From positions 27,363-91,362 of the forward strand of contig RDXX01000081.1 of NCBI GenBank assembly GCA_004292955.1: 64,000 bases of DNA, given 5' to 3'. Of this stretch, positions 1 to 6,949 are shown one piece after another (the first letter of the stretch is position 1; every line of letters starts with the position of its first letter). The notes beneath the pieces were generated by a model. The model had not been told where the DNA came from, did no database searches, and saw only the letters and a program-made list of their open reading frames with translations. The DNA is from Oscillatoriales cyanobacterium. Its GTDB lineage: Bacteria; Cyanobacteriota; Cyanobacteriia; Cyanobacteriales; Microcoleaceae. The translations under genes were made by a program, and so were the position numbers.

Positions 1-292
1 TGTTCTGGAATGTAATTTTGGAGACCCAATCGAGAATTTGAGCTATTTGTTCCCCTTGGAATTTCACCTGTTGAGCTTGCAGTTTCATTTGCTGCGCCAT
101 GTGTTCCCGTTGTTTAACTGCTTCCTTTATCTCTATTTCCCTTAATCGAATTTCTTCTAAGTGTTCTTTTCTTTGCTGTTTTCTGGCTTGCCAGAAACTT
201 ATTGACAATCCAAGAAGGGCAACTACCAGCCCAAAGAAAGCAATTACCGTGGTGGCAATATCTGCCTTGATTAGGTCAACGAGTTTCTGCAT
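1..292 (-). CDS. Partial membrane-anchored coiled-coil protein (runs off left edge)
   Basis: An open frame starts with ATG at 292 and reads leftward past base 1 without a stop, giving at least 97 residues. Residues about 13-33 form one hydrophobic segment (ATTVIAFFGLVVALLGLSIS). After it comes a charged, heptad-like stretch rich in K, R, E and Q (about residues 38-85), so I read it as a short N-terminal membrane anchor with a coiled-coil domain. It overlaps the end of the upstream gene (276-653) by 17 bp, which points to one leftward operon. I do not recognise the family. Function unknown; the C-terminus is not visible. Confidence 0.6.
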   Translation of the reverse strand, partial: MQKLVDLIKADIATTVIAFFGLVVALLGLSISFWQARKQQRKEHLEEIRLREIEIKEAVKQREHMAQQMKLQAQQVKFQGEQIAQILDWVSKITFQN

Positions 293-653
293 TTTGTCTC
301 ACGCTAGCAAGAGTCAAATATTCTTTTAAAACTACTGTTGTGTCAAGGAAAAGTAGGGCTGCTGTAGGTACTGACTTCACCAGTTCTTCATCTATCTGAA
401 GAAATCTCGGAGGTGTTGAGCAAAGAGCTCCATTCCATGTAAATGGGTAGTATTTGTCTTTCCCCCCGTCATATACCCCCCATCTTCTTAATCCAAACGG
501 CTTGGCTTGCCAGTGCACCAAGCAAAAACTGCCTGCGAGGTGGAACTTGTCAATTATTGGATTGAAGTCCATCTTTAGCTCGAAGTCTGGGAGGTGTGGG
601 TATGTTAGTTTTACCCGCCCTTTCTCTGTTTCTGCAACTACAATTGGTTTCAT
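276..653 (-). CDS. Hypothetical protein, 125 aa, leftward element operon
   Basis: Starts at ATG 653. No signal peptide or transmembrane segment is visible. The middle is aromatic (W, Y and F around residues 45-70), as in small beta-rich proteins. The last third (LLFLDTTVVLKEYLTLASV) is helical. It is the seventh of eight co-directional frames on the left side of the element and overlaps the next gene by 17 bp. A perfect 18-bp hairpin (674-713) sits just before its start, so its expression could be set separately from the upstream genes. I do not recognise the family. By position it may belong to the virion or accessory module of the element (inference). Confidence 0.6.
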   Translation of the reverse strand: MKPIVVAETEKGRVKLTYPHLPDFELKMDFNPIIDKFHLAGSFCLVHWQAKPFGLRRWGVYDGGKDKYYPFTWNGALCSTPPRFLQIDEELVKSVPTAALLFLDTTVVLKEYLTLASVRQNAETR

Positions 654-673
654 TTTTCTTGCTGACCATATTG

Positions 674-713
674 ATTCAATGATGGCGAAATCCGTATTTC
701 GCCATCATTGAAT
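674..713. repeat. Perfect 18-bp inverted repeat with 4-nt loop, intercistronic
   Basis: Bases 674-691 are exactly complementary to 696-713, with loop CCGT. The repeat fills most of the 69-bp gap between the leftward genes 723-932 and 276-653. Its arms contain TTCAATGATGGCGAAAT. There is no T-tract in the leftward direction, so an mRNA-stabilising, processing or attenuating hairpin fits better than a simple terminator. Confidence 0.75.
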
Positions 714-722
714 TGGGAAGTG

Positions 723-932
723 CTACGCGACTGGTTGCTCAGTCTGTCCTGTTTGTACTGGAGCATCAATCTGCTCGCCGACCTGATTGACTAGGTTTTC
801 TAAAGCCATGATGGCTTCGTTAAGCGAGGCTTCGTTTTGCCCAGAACCCCCGGTTCTTTCGTCCACTTGTTTCGTGTAATTGAAGTTGGCAGAAATTGCG
901 GCTAAAATTACCCGTGCGAATCTTGGTTCCAT
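723..932 (-). CDS. Hypothetical 69-aa protein
   Basis: ATG at 932, stop at 723. It is a small acidic/polar protein with a Gly/Ser-rich middle (TGGSGQNE) and one amphipathic helix (about residues 37-57). The C-terminus is Gln/Pro-rich. No homologue is recognised. It lies 74 bp downstream of the 143-residue gene in the same leftward run. That position, together with its reading frame, is the main evidence that it is real. Confidence 0.5.
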   Translation of the reverse strand: MEPRFARVILAAISANFNYTKQVDERTGGSGQNEASLNEAIMALENLVNQVGEQIDAPVQTGQTEQPVA

Positions 933-1006
933 TGGTTTAACTGGGTTTGATTGTTTGCTTGACTGGCTATCAAACGTATCTTTGACGTTGACTAGCTTCG
1001 TTTATT

Positions 1007-1438
1007 TTAAGGTATTTGTTGTGGATTGTCCACTAGGTTTTCAAGTTGTTCGGTGATGTCTTCTAACTGCCCAATAATATCATCAAAGCCTGGGCTGCTA
1101 TCGTCACTTACAGCGATGATTCGACAGTGGAATCCTGTCGAAGGGTTTATCAATAGGCGCATCGAAAACAGGTCGTTCCGATATCGAAAACTTGGAATCC
1201 GAATGAAGTCGATTGTGTTTATAGAGCCCTGAAAAGCACACAGTCTTTCAATCAATGGTGCTTCTTGTATTCGAGAAAATAAAGCTACCGCTACCTCGAC
1301 GAATTCCCCTGTTTCCACATATTCACCCGTGTCATCGGACTGGAACACCAAGAACAATGTGTTCGGCGGAAACCAGTCCGTGTAAACCGGAGTAGCGGTG
1401 ATGATTTGCGTGTCTATAATAACAGTAAGTGCAGGCAT
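1007..1438 (-). CDS. Hypothetical beta-rich protein, 143 aa
   Basis: Starts at ATG 1438, directly after the stop of the upstream gene (1439-1852). The first ~110 residues alternate hydrophobic and polar residues as beta strands do, with PALTVIIDTQIITATPVY at the start. The C-terminus is an acidic helix (DDIIGQLEDITEQLENLVDN). No signal peptide or membrane segment is seen. I do not recognise the family. Tight packing with its neighbours suggests translational coupling and one shared module, possibly particle-associated (inference). Confidence 0.6.
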   Translation of the reverse strand: MPALTVIIDTQIITATPVYTDWFPPNTLFLVFQSDDTGEYVETGEFVEVAVALFSRIQEAPLIERLCAFQGSINTIDFIRIPSFRYRNDLFSMRLLINPSTGFHCRIIAVSDDSSPGFDDIIGQLEDITEQLENLVDNPQQIP

Positions 1439-1852
1439 TTAGCCATAGTTTTCGCCGTGATAGGTCAAGCTCAAAGGGGATTTTGGTGATAAGAATGTGC
1501 TAGTAGAAGTATAATCGTACACCTCTTTTATTTGTTCGATTTGATTGTTGTCCCCTGGCGCGTAAGGGACGACAATCTTAAAGTTACTCTCGCCAGTCTT
1601 GTTGTCAGGTGAGCCGAAACACGCGGAGATATGACGCGGTTCCGCATTGCTAAGACGGTCAATCGTTGGGTTGTTGGTTGCCACTTGACGGGCTAAGAGT
1701 GACGGTGTTACGGGAGTTAATTCGTCGCCATTCTCATCGTAGTATTGCCTTTGGTTAATTAAAGCGTCCTCTAAGTTGTCCTGAGTGTATCTAATCTTTA
1801 AATCTCTACCCCTGACCGTTCTGCGCGTCTTAATCTTGCTGGCGCTACTCAC
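1439..1852 (-). CDS. Hypothetical protein, 137 aa
   Basis: Starts at ATG 1852, overlapping the upstream 85-residue gene by 4 bp, and ends one base before the next start. The first 20 residues are strongly basic (KIKTRRTVRGRDLKIR), which could contact nucleic acid or membrane. The rest is polar with many N, D and T residues and no obvious motif. Both junctions look translationally coupled. Function unknown. Confidence 0.6.
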   Translation of the reverse strand: MSSASKIKTRRTVRGRDLKIRYTQDNLEDALINQRQYYDENGDELTPVTPSLLARQVATNNPTIDRLSNAEPRHISACFGSPDNKTGESNFKIVVPYAPGDNNQIEQIKEVYDYTSTSTFLSPKSPLSLTYHGENYG

Positions 1853-2106
1853 TCAGTCTCAACACCTACGATACAGACGTTTTCCACGCCGGACATCTCA
1901 GTATCATCCAAGAAATCGACGGCGGATTCGGCATCGTCAAACGACAGCAAATCGCACAAATCCGGCTCAATAGTGTTAGTTTTAGCTTCACGCAAATCTA
2001 TCCAGTTAATAGAATTGCCCGACGCGCGCCGGACGGATTGATTCGCCCCAAAAAAGGAAATGATACCATCCGAATTGCATTCGGTTTTGAGTATGATAAA
2101 TCTCAT
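1849..2106 (-). CDS. Hypothetical acidic protein, 85 aa
   Basis: ATG at 2106. It overlaps the upstream frame (2103-2429) by 4 bp and the downstream one by 4 bp. It is acidic, with a run of D and E in the second half (LLSFDDAESAVDFLDDTE). Its beginning (RFIILKTECNSDGIISFFG) looks like a beta hairpin. No recognised domain. The 4-bp overlaps on both sides are the strongest sign that it is a genuine gene. Confidence 0.6.
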   Translation of the reverse strand: MRFIILKTECNSDGIISFFGANQSVRRASGNSINWIDLREAKTNTIEPDLCDLLSFDDAESAVDFLDDTEMSGVENVCIVGVETE

Positions 2107-2429
2107 AAGTCCCTCAAGTTTAATTGAATGCGTTCTCCAATATTTTTATTGGTGACAATTTCTGGATTTTGGTTTATCTCATTCCAGAAATCAAGCCATT
2201 CCGGGGTTCCGGGTTGAAATGGATATTGGATTTTGTGTCCCTCCCCCGAAGCATCCCAGAGTAGCGCTTCCCTTGGTCGAACTGTTCGTGGCAAAGCGCA
2301 AAATCCTGCGCTTTGTGAAGAGTTGCTTTTGAATATTTCGGGCAAAAAAGACTCTTTCGCGAGCACCGATAACGATGCGAAAAAATAAGTTTTGCCCGTG
2401 TCCGTGACGTAATTTGCCCGGTACAGCAT
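2103..2429 (-). CDS. Hypothetical protein, 108 aa
   Basis: Starts at ATG 2429, sharing a base with the stop of the 306-residue gene. The central part is Pro/Trp/Arg-containing (LPRTVRPREALLWDASGEG). No membrane segment or signal peptide. Family not recognised. It sits between the largest protein of the leftward operon and a small acidic protein. Function unknown. Confidence 0.6.
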   Translation of the reverse strand: MLYRANYVTDTGKTYFFASLSVLAKESFLPEIFKSNSSQSAGFCALPRTVRPREALLWDASGEGHKIQYPFQPGTPEWLDFWNEINQNPEIVTNKNIGERIQLNLRDL

Positions 2430-3349
2430 TACGGAGTAGCAGTAGGGAGAGCAGTGGGATTTTTAGAGGAAAATCGCTTGTCCCACTCCCCTCTGTATCC
2501 CAGGCACATTGTGTGCGGCACGGCTCGCAGCGCTAATCCACAAGCCCTAATCAATTCAGGATCGCGACTGCTCATGGGAACGAGCATTTCAGATTTTGCG
2601 GCCTTGATCTCTGAAGCCGCACCTGGGGTAGCCCCATCAGCTTTCTCGACAACTCTGCGGTTCTGTAGCATCACTACCCTGAATCGCCTGTGCTCGAAGG
2701 TCACTTGTCTGAATCCAGGGCATCTGGCACTTGACGTGTTGATTGGACCACCACTTGCAGTTAAGCAGTTGTTGATTGCTGTTGCGTACTGGGCATAAGG
2801 GATATTTCCTGCCAAGTTGGTAGCCATCTTGAAGGCTTTTGAAGCCATTTCAAACGAGCCGTCTGTTTCGTAGTTCATGCTACCCACATACGACGTTTCC
2901 TTCTCGCCTGCGTCGGTGTCCGTTATGGGTAGTGGCACAGGAGGCAACACGCTTGATGTGGGATCTAGTAAATCGATGATATTCCGCCAAGTCTCACCTT
3001 CAAGTGATACGCAAATAACCCGAGCAATTTGATTTAATTGGCCTGCAATAGTAGCCGACGCTGCTACTAAGTTAGTTTTGCTGGGAACAGGGATACTCAC
3101 TGTTTTCCCCGCTTCAAACCAAAACTTAAGTTTTCTCGGGCTCCACGAGTATCCCTCTTCGTCTTCGCAGGGCACCCCCCTGGTATTGATCACGGTTCCG
3201 CCGACGGCGGCAATGATCGCATTAATCATTGCATCAGTGGTGCCGTCCGGTATCTTGAACGTGTATTTGTAATTAAAAGTTTGAGTCGCCGTACCCCAGT
3301 CAGGAAGATAATTGTTTCCCCGGAAGGTAATGCCTTCAGGCCTTGCCAT
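2429..3349 (-). CDS. Unrecognised 306-aa protein, largest of the leftward operon
   Basis: Starts at ATG 3349, 2 bp after the upstream stop. The N-terminal half mixes beta-type segments with a helix around residues 38-50 (TDAMINAIIAAVGG). The middle has a Pro-rich stretch (SSVLPPVPLPITDTD). The C-terminal third is basic and hydrophobic with three Cys residues (around RACGLALRAVPHTMCLGY). There is no signal peptide. Its size, lack of enzyme motifs and place in a run of small beta-rich proteins make a structural role possible, but this is inference. A capsid-type fold should be tested by structure prediction. Confidence 0.65.
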   Translation of the reverse strand: MARPEGITFRGNNYLPDWGTATQTFNYKYTFKIPDGTTDAMINAIIAAVGGTVINTRGVPCEDEEGYSWSPRKLKFWFEAGKTVSIPVPSKTNLVAASATIAGQLNQIARVICVSLEGETWRNIIDLLDPTSSVLPPVPLPITDTDAGEKETSYVGSMNYETDGSFEMASKAFKMATNLAGNIPYAQYATAINNCLTASGGPINTSSARCPGFRQVTFEHRRFRVVMLQNRRVVEKADGATPGAASEIKAAKSEMLVPMSSRDPELIRACGLALRAVPHTMCLGYRGEWDKRFSSKNPTALPTATP

Positions 3350-3351
3350 CG

Positions 3352-3687
3352 TTAGACCTCACTTGCTAATTCAAGTGCAACTGGCATCAGATCGAAGGCC
3401 AGATTGTACGACTGCCTTAACGTGCCAGGGGCTACATTAAGCCCGGAAGCGATCGACGGATTAGGCTTTGTAACCGTCGCTTTGGTAGGCCGCGCTGTTG
3501 GTGCTAGAGCCGTTAATGCTGAGTGAGTGCGATCGACAATTTGCCGAATCACCTCCATCCCGTTACCTGTAGTGGCATTTGCCTCAGCCTCTGAGAGGCC
3601 GGGGAGAGATGTGAGAGGAATACGGATTTCGCCAGCGGCCGTGTCGAATGTATATCCAGCGAAAATCTCGTTCGGTGCAATTTGCAT
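3352..3687 (-). CDS. Hypothetical protein, 111 aa, first clear gene of leftward operon
   Basis: Starts at ATG 3687 and ends 2 bp before the start of the 306-residue gene. It is Ala/Thr/Pro-rich, especially LTALAPTARPTKATVTKP, and resembles a small structural or scaffold-type protein more than an enzyme. No signal peptide, Cys pair or catalytic motif. The promoter should lie in 3,690-3,860, which also holds a possible 41-residue ORF and the left arm of the inverted repeat around the ribbon-helix-helix gene. Confidence 0.6.
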   Translation of the reverse strand: MQIAPNEIFAGYTFDTAAGEIRIPLTSLPGLSEAEANATTGNGMEVIRQIVDRTHSALTALAPTARPTKATVTKPNPSIASGLNVAPGTLRQSYNLAFDLMPVALELASEV

Positions 3688-3724
3688 AAATCGAAAGTCG
3701 AAGTGATCTGTTGACTCTTTAAGC

Positions 3725-3850
3725 CTAGCGAAAAGCGCCGTTTATGTCCGTTTTCTGAAGCAAAAACGACTCGTCGGGTTTAAAGGTAAAAACACTCGAC
3801 GACCAGTTCGCGATGCTAGCTTCAGACGTTGATATGTAATAGGACAACAT
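3725..3850 (-). CDS. Possible 41-aa ORF upstream of the leftward operon
   Basis: ATG at 3850 opens a 41-residue frame ending at 3725. The composition is protein-like (YYISTSEASIANWSSSVFTF), but I see no Shine-Dalgarno sequence ahead of it. The region may equally be a 5' leader of the 111-residue gene. Low confidence; included because the stretch 3,688-3,890 otherwise has no gene. Confidence 0.25.
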   Translation of the reverse strand: MLSYYISTSEASIANWSSSVFTFKPDESFLLQKTDINGAFR

Positions 3851-3858
3851 GCCATAAT

Positions 3859-3876
3859 TATTTAAATATTTATTTA
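3859..3876 (+). promoter_or_regulatory. Left arm of 18-bp inverted repeat, candidate operator
   Basis: TATTTAAATATTTATTTA (3859-3876) is an exact reverse complement of 4001-4018. The two arms bracket the ribbon-helix-helix gene at 3892-4023. This arm is 16 bp ahead of its ATG and faces the start of the leftward operon. I infer an autoregulatory operator controlling the divergent promoters. Confidence 0.5.
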
Positions 3877-3891
3877 TTGTAGGCAGCCCTT

Positions 3892-4023
3892 ATGCAGTCA
3901 ACCTTGATGACGGTAAAGATAACGAGCGACCTTCTGCTCAAGCTCAAACAGCGAGCTCTGAACGAAAAAAAGAAGATGTGGGAAGTCGTGGCAGACGCTT
4001 TAAATAAATATTTAAATACATAA
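3892..4023 (+). CDS. Ribbon-helix-helix (CopG/Arc-type) small DNA-binding protein
   Basis: ATG at 3892, TAA at 4021-4023, 43 residues. The sequence has the ribbon-helix-helix layout: a short beta strand (MTVKITSD), then helix A (LLLKLKQRALNEKKK), then helix B (MWEVVADALNKYL). This is the classic size and pattern of CopG/Arc repressors, which dimerise through the strand and bind short AT- or GC-rich palindromes. No toxin gene is adjacent, so an antitoxin role is not supported. It lies between the leftward operon and the rightward structural operon, framed by an 18-bp inverted repeat. A role as repressor of both promoters is my inference. Confidence 0.6.
   Translation: MQSTLMTVKITSDLLLKLKQRALNEKKKMWEVVADALNKYLNT
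4001..4018 (-). promoter_or_regulatory. Right arm of 18-bp inverted repeat, overlaps 3' end of RHH gene
   Basis: TAAATAAATATTTAAATA (4001-4018) is the exact reverse complement of 3859-3876. It encodes the last residues of the ribbon-helix-helix protein, so the repeat is under both coding and symmetry constraint. Further TAAATATT-like words follow to about 4040. Confidence 0.5.
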
Positions 4024-4049
4024 ATATTTTTATAAATATCAATTTATGT

Positions 4050-4081
4050 TACCTGTCGGTTGATCGGCAGGTATTTTTTTT
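4050..4081 (+). terminator. Intrinsic terminator after RHH gene
   Basis: Stem TACCTGTCG (4050-4058) pairs with CGGCAGGTA (4065-4073) around a 6-nt loop, with one G-U pair. Eight T residues follow. It would end transcription of the 43-residue regulator before the HTH gene at 4093. Confidence 0.7.
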
Positions 4082-4092
4082 ATCGTGTATAG

Positions 4093-4314
4093 ATGCAAAA
4101 AGAAAACAAAAGGCGCGCTCGAACTTATCCCAGCACTTTTTATGCGGGTGCCGGGGCGCAAGCAAATCCGCCCTCTTGTATTTCGCTTCGGAATTATTGC
4201 GCCAAGTATTTTTTGAGCAAGCCTCAGGTTTTGCGATTGCTCAAGAAAAAAGAGTTGTGCGCCGTAAGTTTCAAAAAAAAGCTTTTTATCGTTGACCAAC
4301 TACCGGAGGAATAA
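4093..4314 (+). CDS. Excisionase/MerR-type helix-turn-helix small protein
   Basis: ATG at 4093, 73 residues. The N-terminus is basic (KENKRRARTY). Residues about 31-72 follow the small winged-helix pattern of excisionase and MerR-like DNA-binding domains: SLRNYCAKYFLSKPQVLRLL, then KKKELCAVSFKKKLFIVDQL. In that family the second helix and the wing contact DNA. It is 6 bp upstream of the first structural-type gene, so it may activate this operon or act in excision. No integrase gene is in the window. Family assignment is by pattern only. Confidence 0.5.
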   Translation: MQKENKRRARTYPSTFYAGAGAQANPPSCISLRNYCAKYFLSKPQVLRLLKKKELCAVSFKKKLFIVDQLPEE

Positions 4315-4320
4315 GAAATA

Positions 4321-4656
4321 ATGGGAGCACTTTACAACCTTAACCCCACACAGTCTCAACAACAGCCACCGCTGTCTCGAAATGCAAAAACCCCCGTTAC
4401 TGTCAGTGTGACTACAACGGCATCGGTTGCGCTTGCCGCTAACGCTAGCAGAGCTAATTTCTCCTTTTATAACGCAGGCCCCGCCACGGTCTTCATGCGC
4501 GAAGGATCGACCGTAACTCCCCTCCTTCACGAACAGCCAGTGCCTGCCGGGTATCACTATGATAGTGAGCCAAGTGCTTTTCGCTATACGGGGGCTGTGA
4601 GCTTGGTTACGGCGTCTGGGACGGCAAGTGTGATGATGAGCGAGGCCACTGTTTAA
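4321..4656 (+). CDS. Phage-type beta-sandwich accessory protein, 111 aa
   Basis: ATG at 4321 after a GGAGGAATAAGAAATA leader, a good ribosome-binding site. Residues about 25-110 fit a pattern common in small phage structural proteins: a Thr/Val run (TPVTVSVTTTASVALAAN), a strand ending NAGPATVFMREGS, a polar loop with HEQPVPAG, then GTASVMM near the end. The 120-residue protein at 6946-7308 shares this layout. I infer a particle-surface or head-accessory role. No catalytic residues are visible. The gene overlaps the next start by 1 bp. Confidence 0.5.
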   Translation: MGALYNLNPTQSQQQPPLSRNAKTPVTVSVTTTASVALAANASRANFSFYNAGPATVFMREGSTVTPLLHEQPVPAGYHYDSEPSAFRYTGAVSLVTASGTASVMMSEATV

Positions 4657-4976
4657 TGGGGACAATTACTAACTTAAATAGTGGTGTAGCAGGTCTTCAA
4701 TTTAAAGTTGTAAATACAACTATTCCTGCTACGGCGTCGGGTCAGACGGGTGTCGATCTCAGTCCGATTTTTGGCGCTGGCTTCGATTATTCGAGAATCA
4801 GGGCCGTAAGTGCAGTCGCTACTACGGGGCCTCTCCGTGTTTTTCCTGGAGGCATTGGTTTGCCAGGGCATAGTTACTTCCTGTCAGTATCGAATACTTT
4901 TCTTCTTGTTCGCACAACGACTGATTCTGCGTCGATCCTGAAGATACCAGTAAGAGTTATTATTTGGTATGAATAA
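4656..4976 (+). CDS. Small beta-rich structural-type protein, 106 aa
   Basis: ATG at 4656 overlaps the stop of the previous gene (TAATG arrangement). The protein is almost entirely beta-like: VAGLQFKVVNTTIPATASGQ, then GLPGHSYFLSVSNTFLLVR, ending IPVRVIIWYE. No charged clusters, Cys or membrane segments. It is one of several ~110-residue proteins in a row. I infer a structural part of a particle. It is not clearly homologous to its neighbours by eye. Confidence 0.5.
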   Translation: MGTITNLNSGVAGLQFKVVNTTIPATASGQTGVDLSPIFGAGFDYSRIRAVSAVATTGPLRVFPGGIGLPGHSYFLSVSNTFLLVRTTTDSASILKIPVRVIIWYE

Positions 4977-4978
4977 TC

Positions 4979-5320
4979 ATGCCTTCTGAACCTTTATTCA
5001 CAAACTTTTTCGGCGCCGGCGCAACCCAAACCGCCACTCAACTCATTATCCTAAAAAATGATTTGATTGCTCCAGTCGGTCTTGTTCCCAGCTACGATTT
5101 TACTCCTACTGCAAGCAACCGCAGTGAACAGTTGGCACTCGCTTTAATGCTGCGGTGGCTGAGGAACCAAGACCAAAGTACAGATTCTCAATTTGTTATT
5201 AAGCCATTTGAACAAACCCTAGAATTTCGATTCAACAAATGGCAGCGAAGGTATGTTAGTGAAATTGAGGTATTCCAGGATGATACTGTTTCCACATTCC
5301 CTAATCCCAATTTAATTTAG
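4979..5320 (+). CDS. Small structural-type protein, paralogue A, 113 aa
   Basis: ATG at 4979. It begins with FTNFFGAGATQTATQLII and ends FPNPNLI. The next gene begins with LTSFFGATATQTATTVTF and ends MPNPNSI. The shared FFGAxATQTAT start, the middle (L.LRWLRNQDQSTDSQ against LLRSWEEQDTSQDSQ) and the PNPN end show a tandem duplication. Tandem paralogues of this size are typical of spike, tip or vertex subunits, but the role is inferred. Confidence 0.6.
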   Translation: MPSEPLFTNFFGAGATQTATQLIILKNDLIAPVGLVPSYDFTPTASNRSEQLALALMLRWLRNQDQSTDSQFVIKPFEQTLEFRFNKWQRRYVSEIEVFQDDTVSTFPNPNLI

Positions 5321-5321
5321 T

Positions 5322-5672
5322 ATGGCGATCGATAAACCTCTTACTTCATTCTTCGGCGCTACGGCGACTCAAACAGCGACGACTGTAACCTTCACCAAGG
5401 CTGACTTGCGAAGCTTGCGGACTCCGCCAGCTTTTACCGCCCTAGCACCTCTCTTGATTAACACCGGCGAGAGTTTGGTTACAGCCATCTTGTTGCGCTC
5501 ATGGGAAGAGCAAGATACTAGCCAGGATTCTCAACTGTCAATATTTGGACCAGAGGTTTCGCTGGTGGAAGTTGTCTCAGATGGCGTCGCGAAGCCTTTC
5601 GAGCAGTACGTTTTTCAAGTTCGGATTTTAGTGCCGCGAGGCGTGGCAATGCCGAATCCGAACTCTATTTAA
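5322..5672 (+). CDS. Small structural-type protein, paralogue B, 116 aa
   Basis: ATG at 5322, one base after the previous stop. It is the second copy of the FFGAxATQTAT family. It keeps the central acidic segment (EEQDTSQDSQ) and the PNPN terminus but differs over about half its length, so the duplication is old. A segment similar to KPFEQ is present in both copies. No enzyme motif. I infer that the two proteins form hetero-oligomers or occupy equivalent places in a particle. Confidence 0.6.
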   Translation: MAIDKPLTSFFGATATQTATTVTFTKADLRSLRTPPAFTALAPLLINTGESLVTAILLRSWEEQDTSQDSQLSIFGPEVSLVEVVSDGVAKPFEQYVFQVRILVPRGVAMPNPNSI

Positions 5673-5698
5673 TCTAGGTAAACAACAGGTAGAAATTT

Positions 5699-6385
5699 AT
5701 GGCAGCAGCAGAGCAACCGGTTTACGGTCAATACGATCCAGCGTCAGGTGGTTATACGGCGATCGGCGGGCCTCAAATTAATTCTATCAAGATGATAGGG
5801 ACTGTGACATCGGGCCCTCCAATAATTATCAATCCAGAAACAGGGAAGCCGTATCCTCCTGGGTTTATCCCAAACGAACAAGCGAAAGGAACATTTGAAC
5901 TGTGGACAATGGGGTCTAGTTTGGCTGAGAACAATAAGTTGCAAACTGCTCGGCTTCGTGAAATTACGAGGGCTGCGATAGAAAAAGGGATAAGACCTCA
6001 TGAAGAGAAGCTTGTCAACGAACTCAATAAAGGTGTGGATAGTTACGAGCAAGCTGTTATGACATTTGGCAATGCATTTGGCAAAGACCCCGGGAAAGCC
6101 GTCAGTAACTTGCTAGGTGGCGGCGCCGCTCAGTTAGCTGGAGGTGCGACGAAAATTGGAAGCCAGGCAATTCAGTCCGGCCAACAACTTGCAGGACAAG
6201 CCCTGAAAACTGGGCAGCAACTTGCAGGACAAGTTTCCGCATCTTTTGGTGGCGGGACGCCTCAGGCAAAGTTTAATAGTGGCAGTGGCGGTGGGATGAC
6301 TTCGGCACTTGTTTCCAAGGCTCCTGAACGGGCACTTACTGGCGGGACTGGGCCGGTATTTACTAGCGGAGCTAGGAGGAATTAA
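5699..6385 (+). CDS. Gly/Gln/Ala-rich protein, 228 aa
   Basis: ATG at 5699. The first ~75 residues are polar with many Pro and Gly. A helical segment follows (residues about 75-125). Residues about 145-205 are a low-complexity Gly/Gln/Ala stretch with two near-repeats (SGQQLAGQALKTGQQLAGQ). This composition recalls small hydrophobic or membrane-associated virion proteins, but no single long membrane helix is visible. The next gene starts immediately at 6386. Confidence 0.55.
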   Translation: MAAAEQPVYGQYDPASGGYTAIGGPQINSIKMIGTVTSGPPIIINPETGKPYPPGFIPNEQAKGTFELWTMGSSLAENNKLQTARLREITRAAIEKGIRPHEEKLVNELNKGVDSYEQAVMTFGNAFGKDPGKAVSNLLGGGAAQLAGGATKIGSQAIQSGQQLAGQALKTGQQLAGQVSASFGGGTPQAKFNSGSGGGMTSALVSKAPERALTGGTGPVFTSGARRN

Positions 6386-6949
6386 ATGGCGATCGATATG
6401 CCCGATCGCCTTTCTCAAATTGCAGCCAGAATCACTCCGGCAACTAGCAATCAGGAAGCGATTTTATATACCCCAAGCAACGCATCTGTACTCGGAACAA
6501 ACATCAATTACCAAGGGCATATGGCGGTGATTCGAGTAGCCTGCTATCTCGATTCAGTACCTCCAACTTTTGCGCCGATGATCCTTGCTACCGATACGCT
6601 GGCACAGAAAGAGCAAAAGAATCAGATGTTTCGTGCAAATCCCAAAAAAGGGCTGCTTGTTTCCTTACAAAATCCAAGCGGTCAAAACTTTGAAGTGGGA
6701 ATGATTGACCTCTACAATGTGAAGCCAATTTTTCTTACTGGGATTAACGAATTTTTCACTGATTTAGAATTCTACGGTATTAGGTTCGGTTGGAGAATCC
6801 ATGCAATGGTAGTCGATCGAGGGCATGGATTGCTCCAAAATAATACCGGCGGACAGCAGAATGACTGGGTATCGATTACCGGATACGTCGTAGAGAAGTC
6901 GAGTTTTTTGCAAGACCACAACAATATTGTTTATAACTATGTTGTATGA
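6386..6949 (+). CDS. Unrecognised protein, 187 aa, candidate structural
   Basis: ATG at 6386 follows the previous stop with no gap. Dense hydrophobic strands (MAVIRVACYLDSV, FEVGMIDLYNVKPIFLTGI) alternate with polar loops, and the end is strand-like (DWVSITGYVVEKSSF). No Cys pair, signal or P-loop. It overlaps the next gene by 4 bp (ATGA). A beta-sandwich fold is plausible. Whether it is a major capsid protein cannot be said from sequence alone. Confidence 0.55.
   Translation: MAIDMPDRLSQIAARITPATSNQEAILYTPSNASVLGTNINYQGHMAVIRVACYLDSVPPTFAPMILATDTLAQKEQKNQMFRANPKKGLLVSLQNPSGQNFEVGMIDLYNVKPIFLTGINEFFTDLEFYGIRFGWRIHAMVVDRGHGLLQNNTGGQQNDWVSITGYVVEKSSFLQDHNNIVYNYVV

Noticed and set aside
2454..2798. 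Plus-strand frame opposite the 306-residue gene
   Set aside because: Antisense to a better-supported coding frame and without a ribosome-binding site.
3892..4023. Antitoxin of a toxin-antitoxin pair
   Set aside because: The RHH protein has no toxin-like neighbour; the next gene is an excisionase-type HTH.
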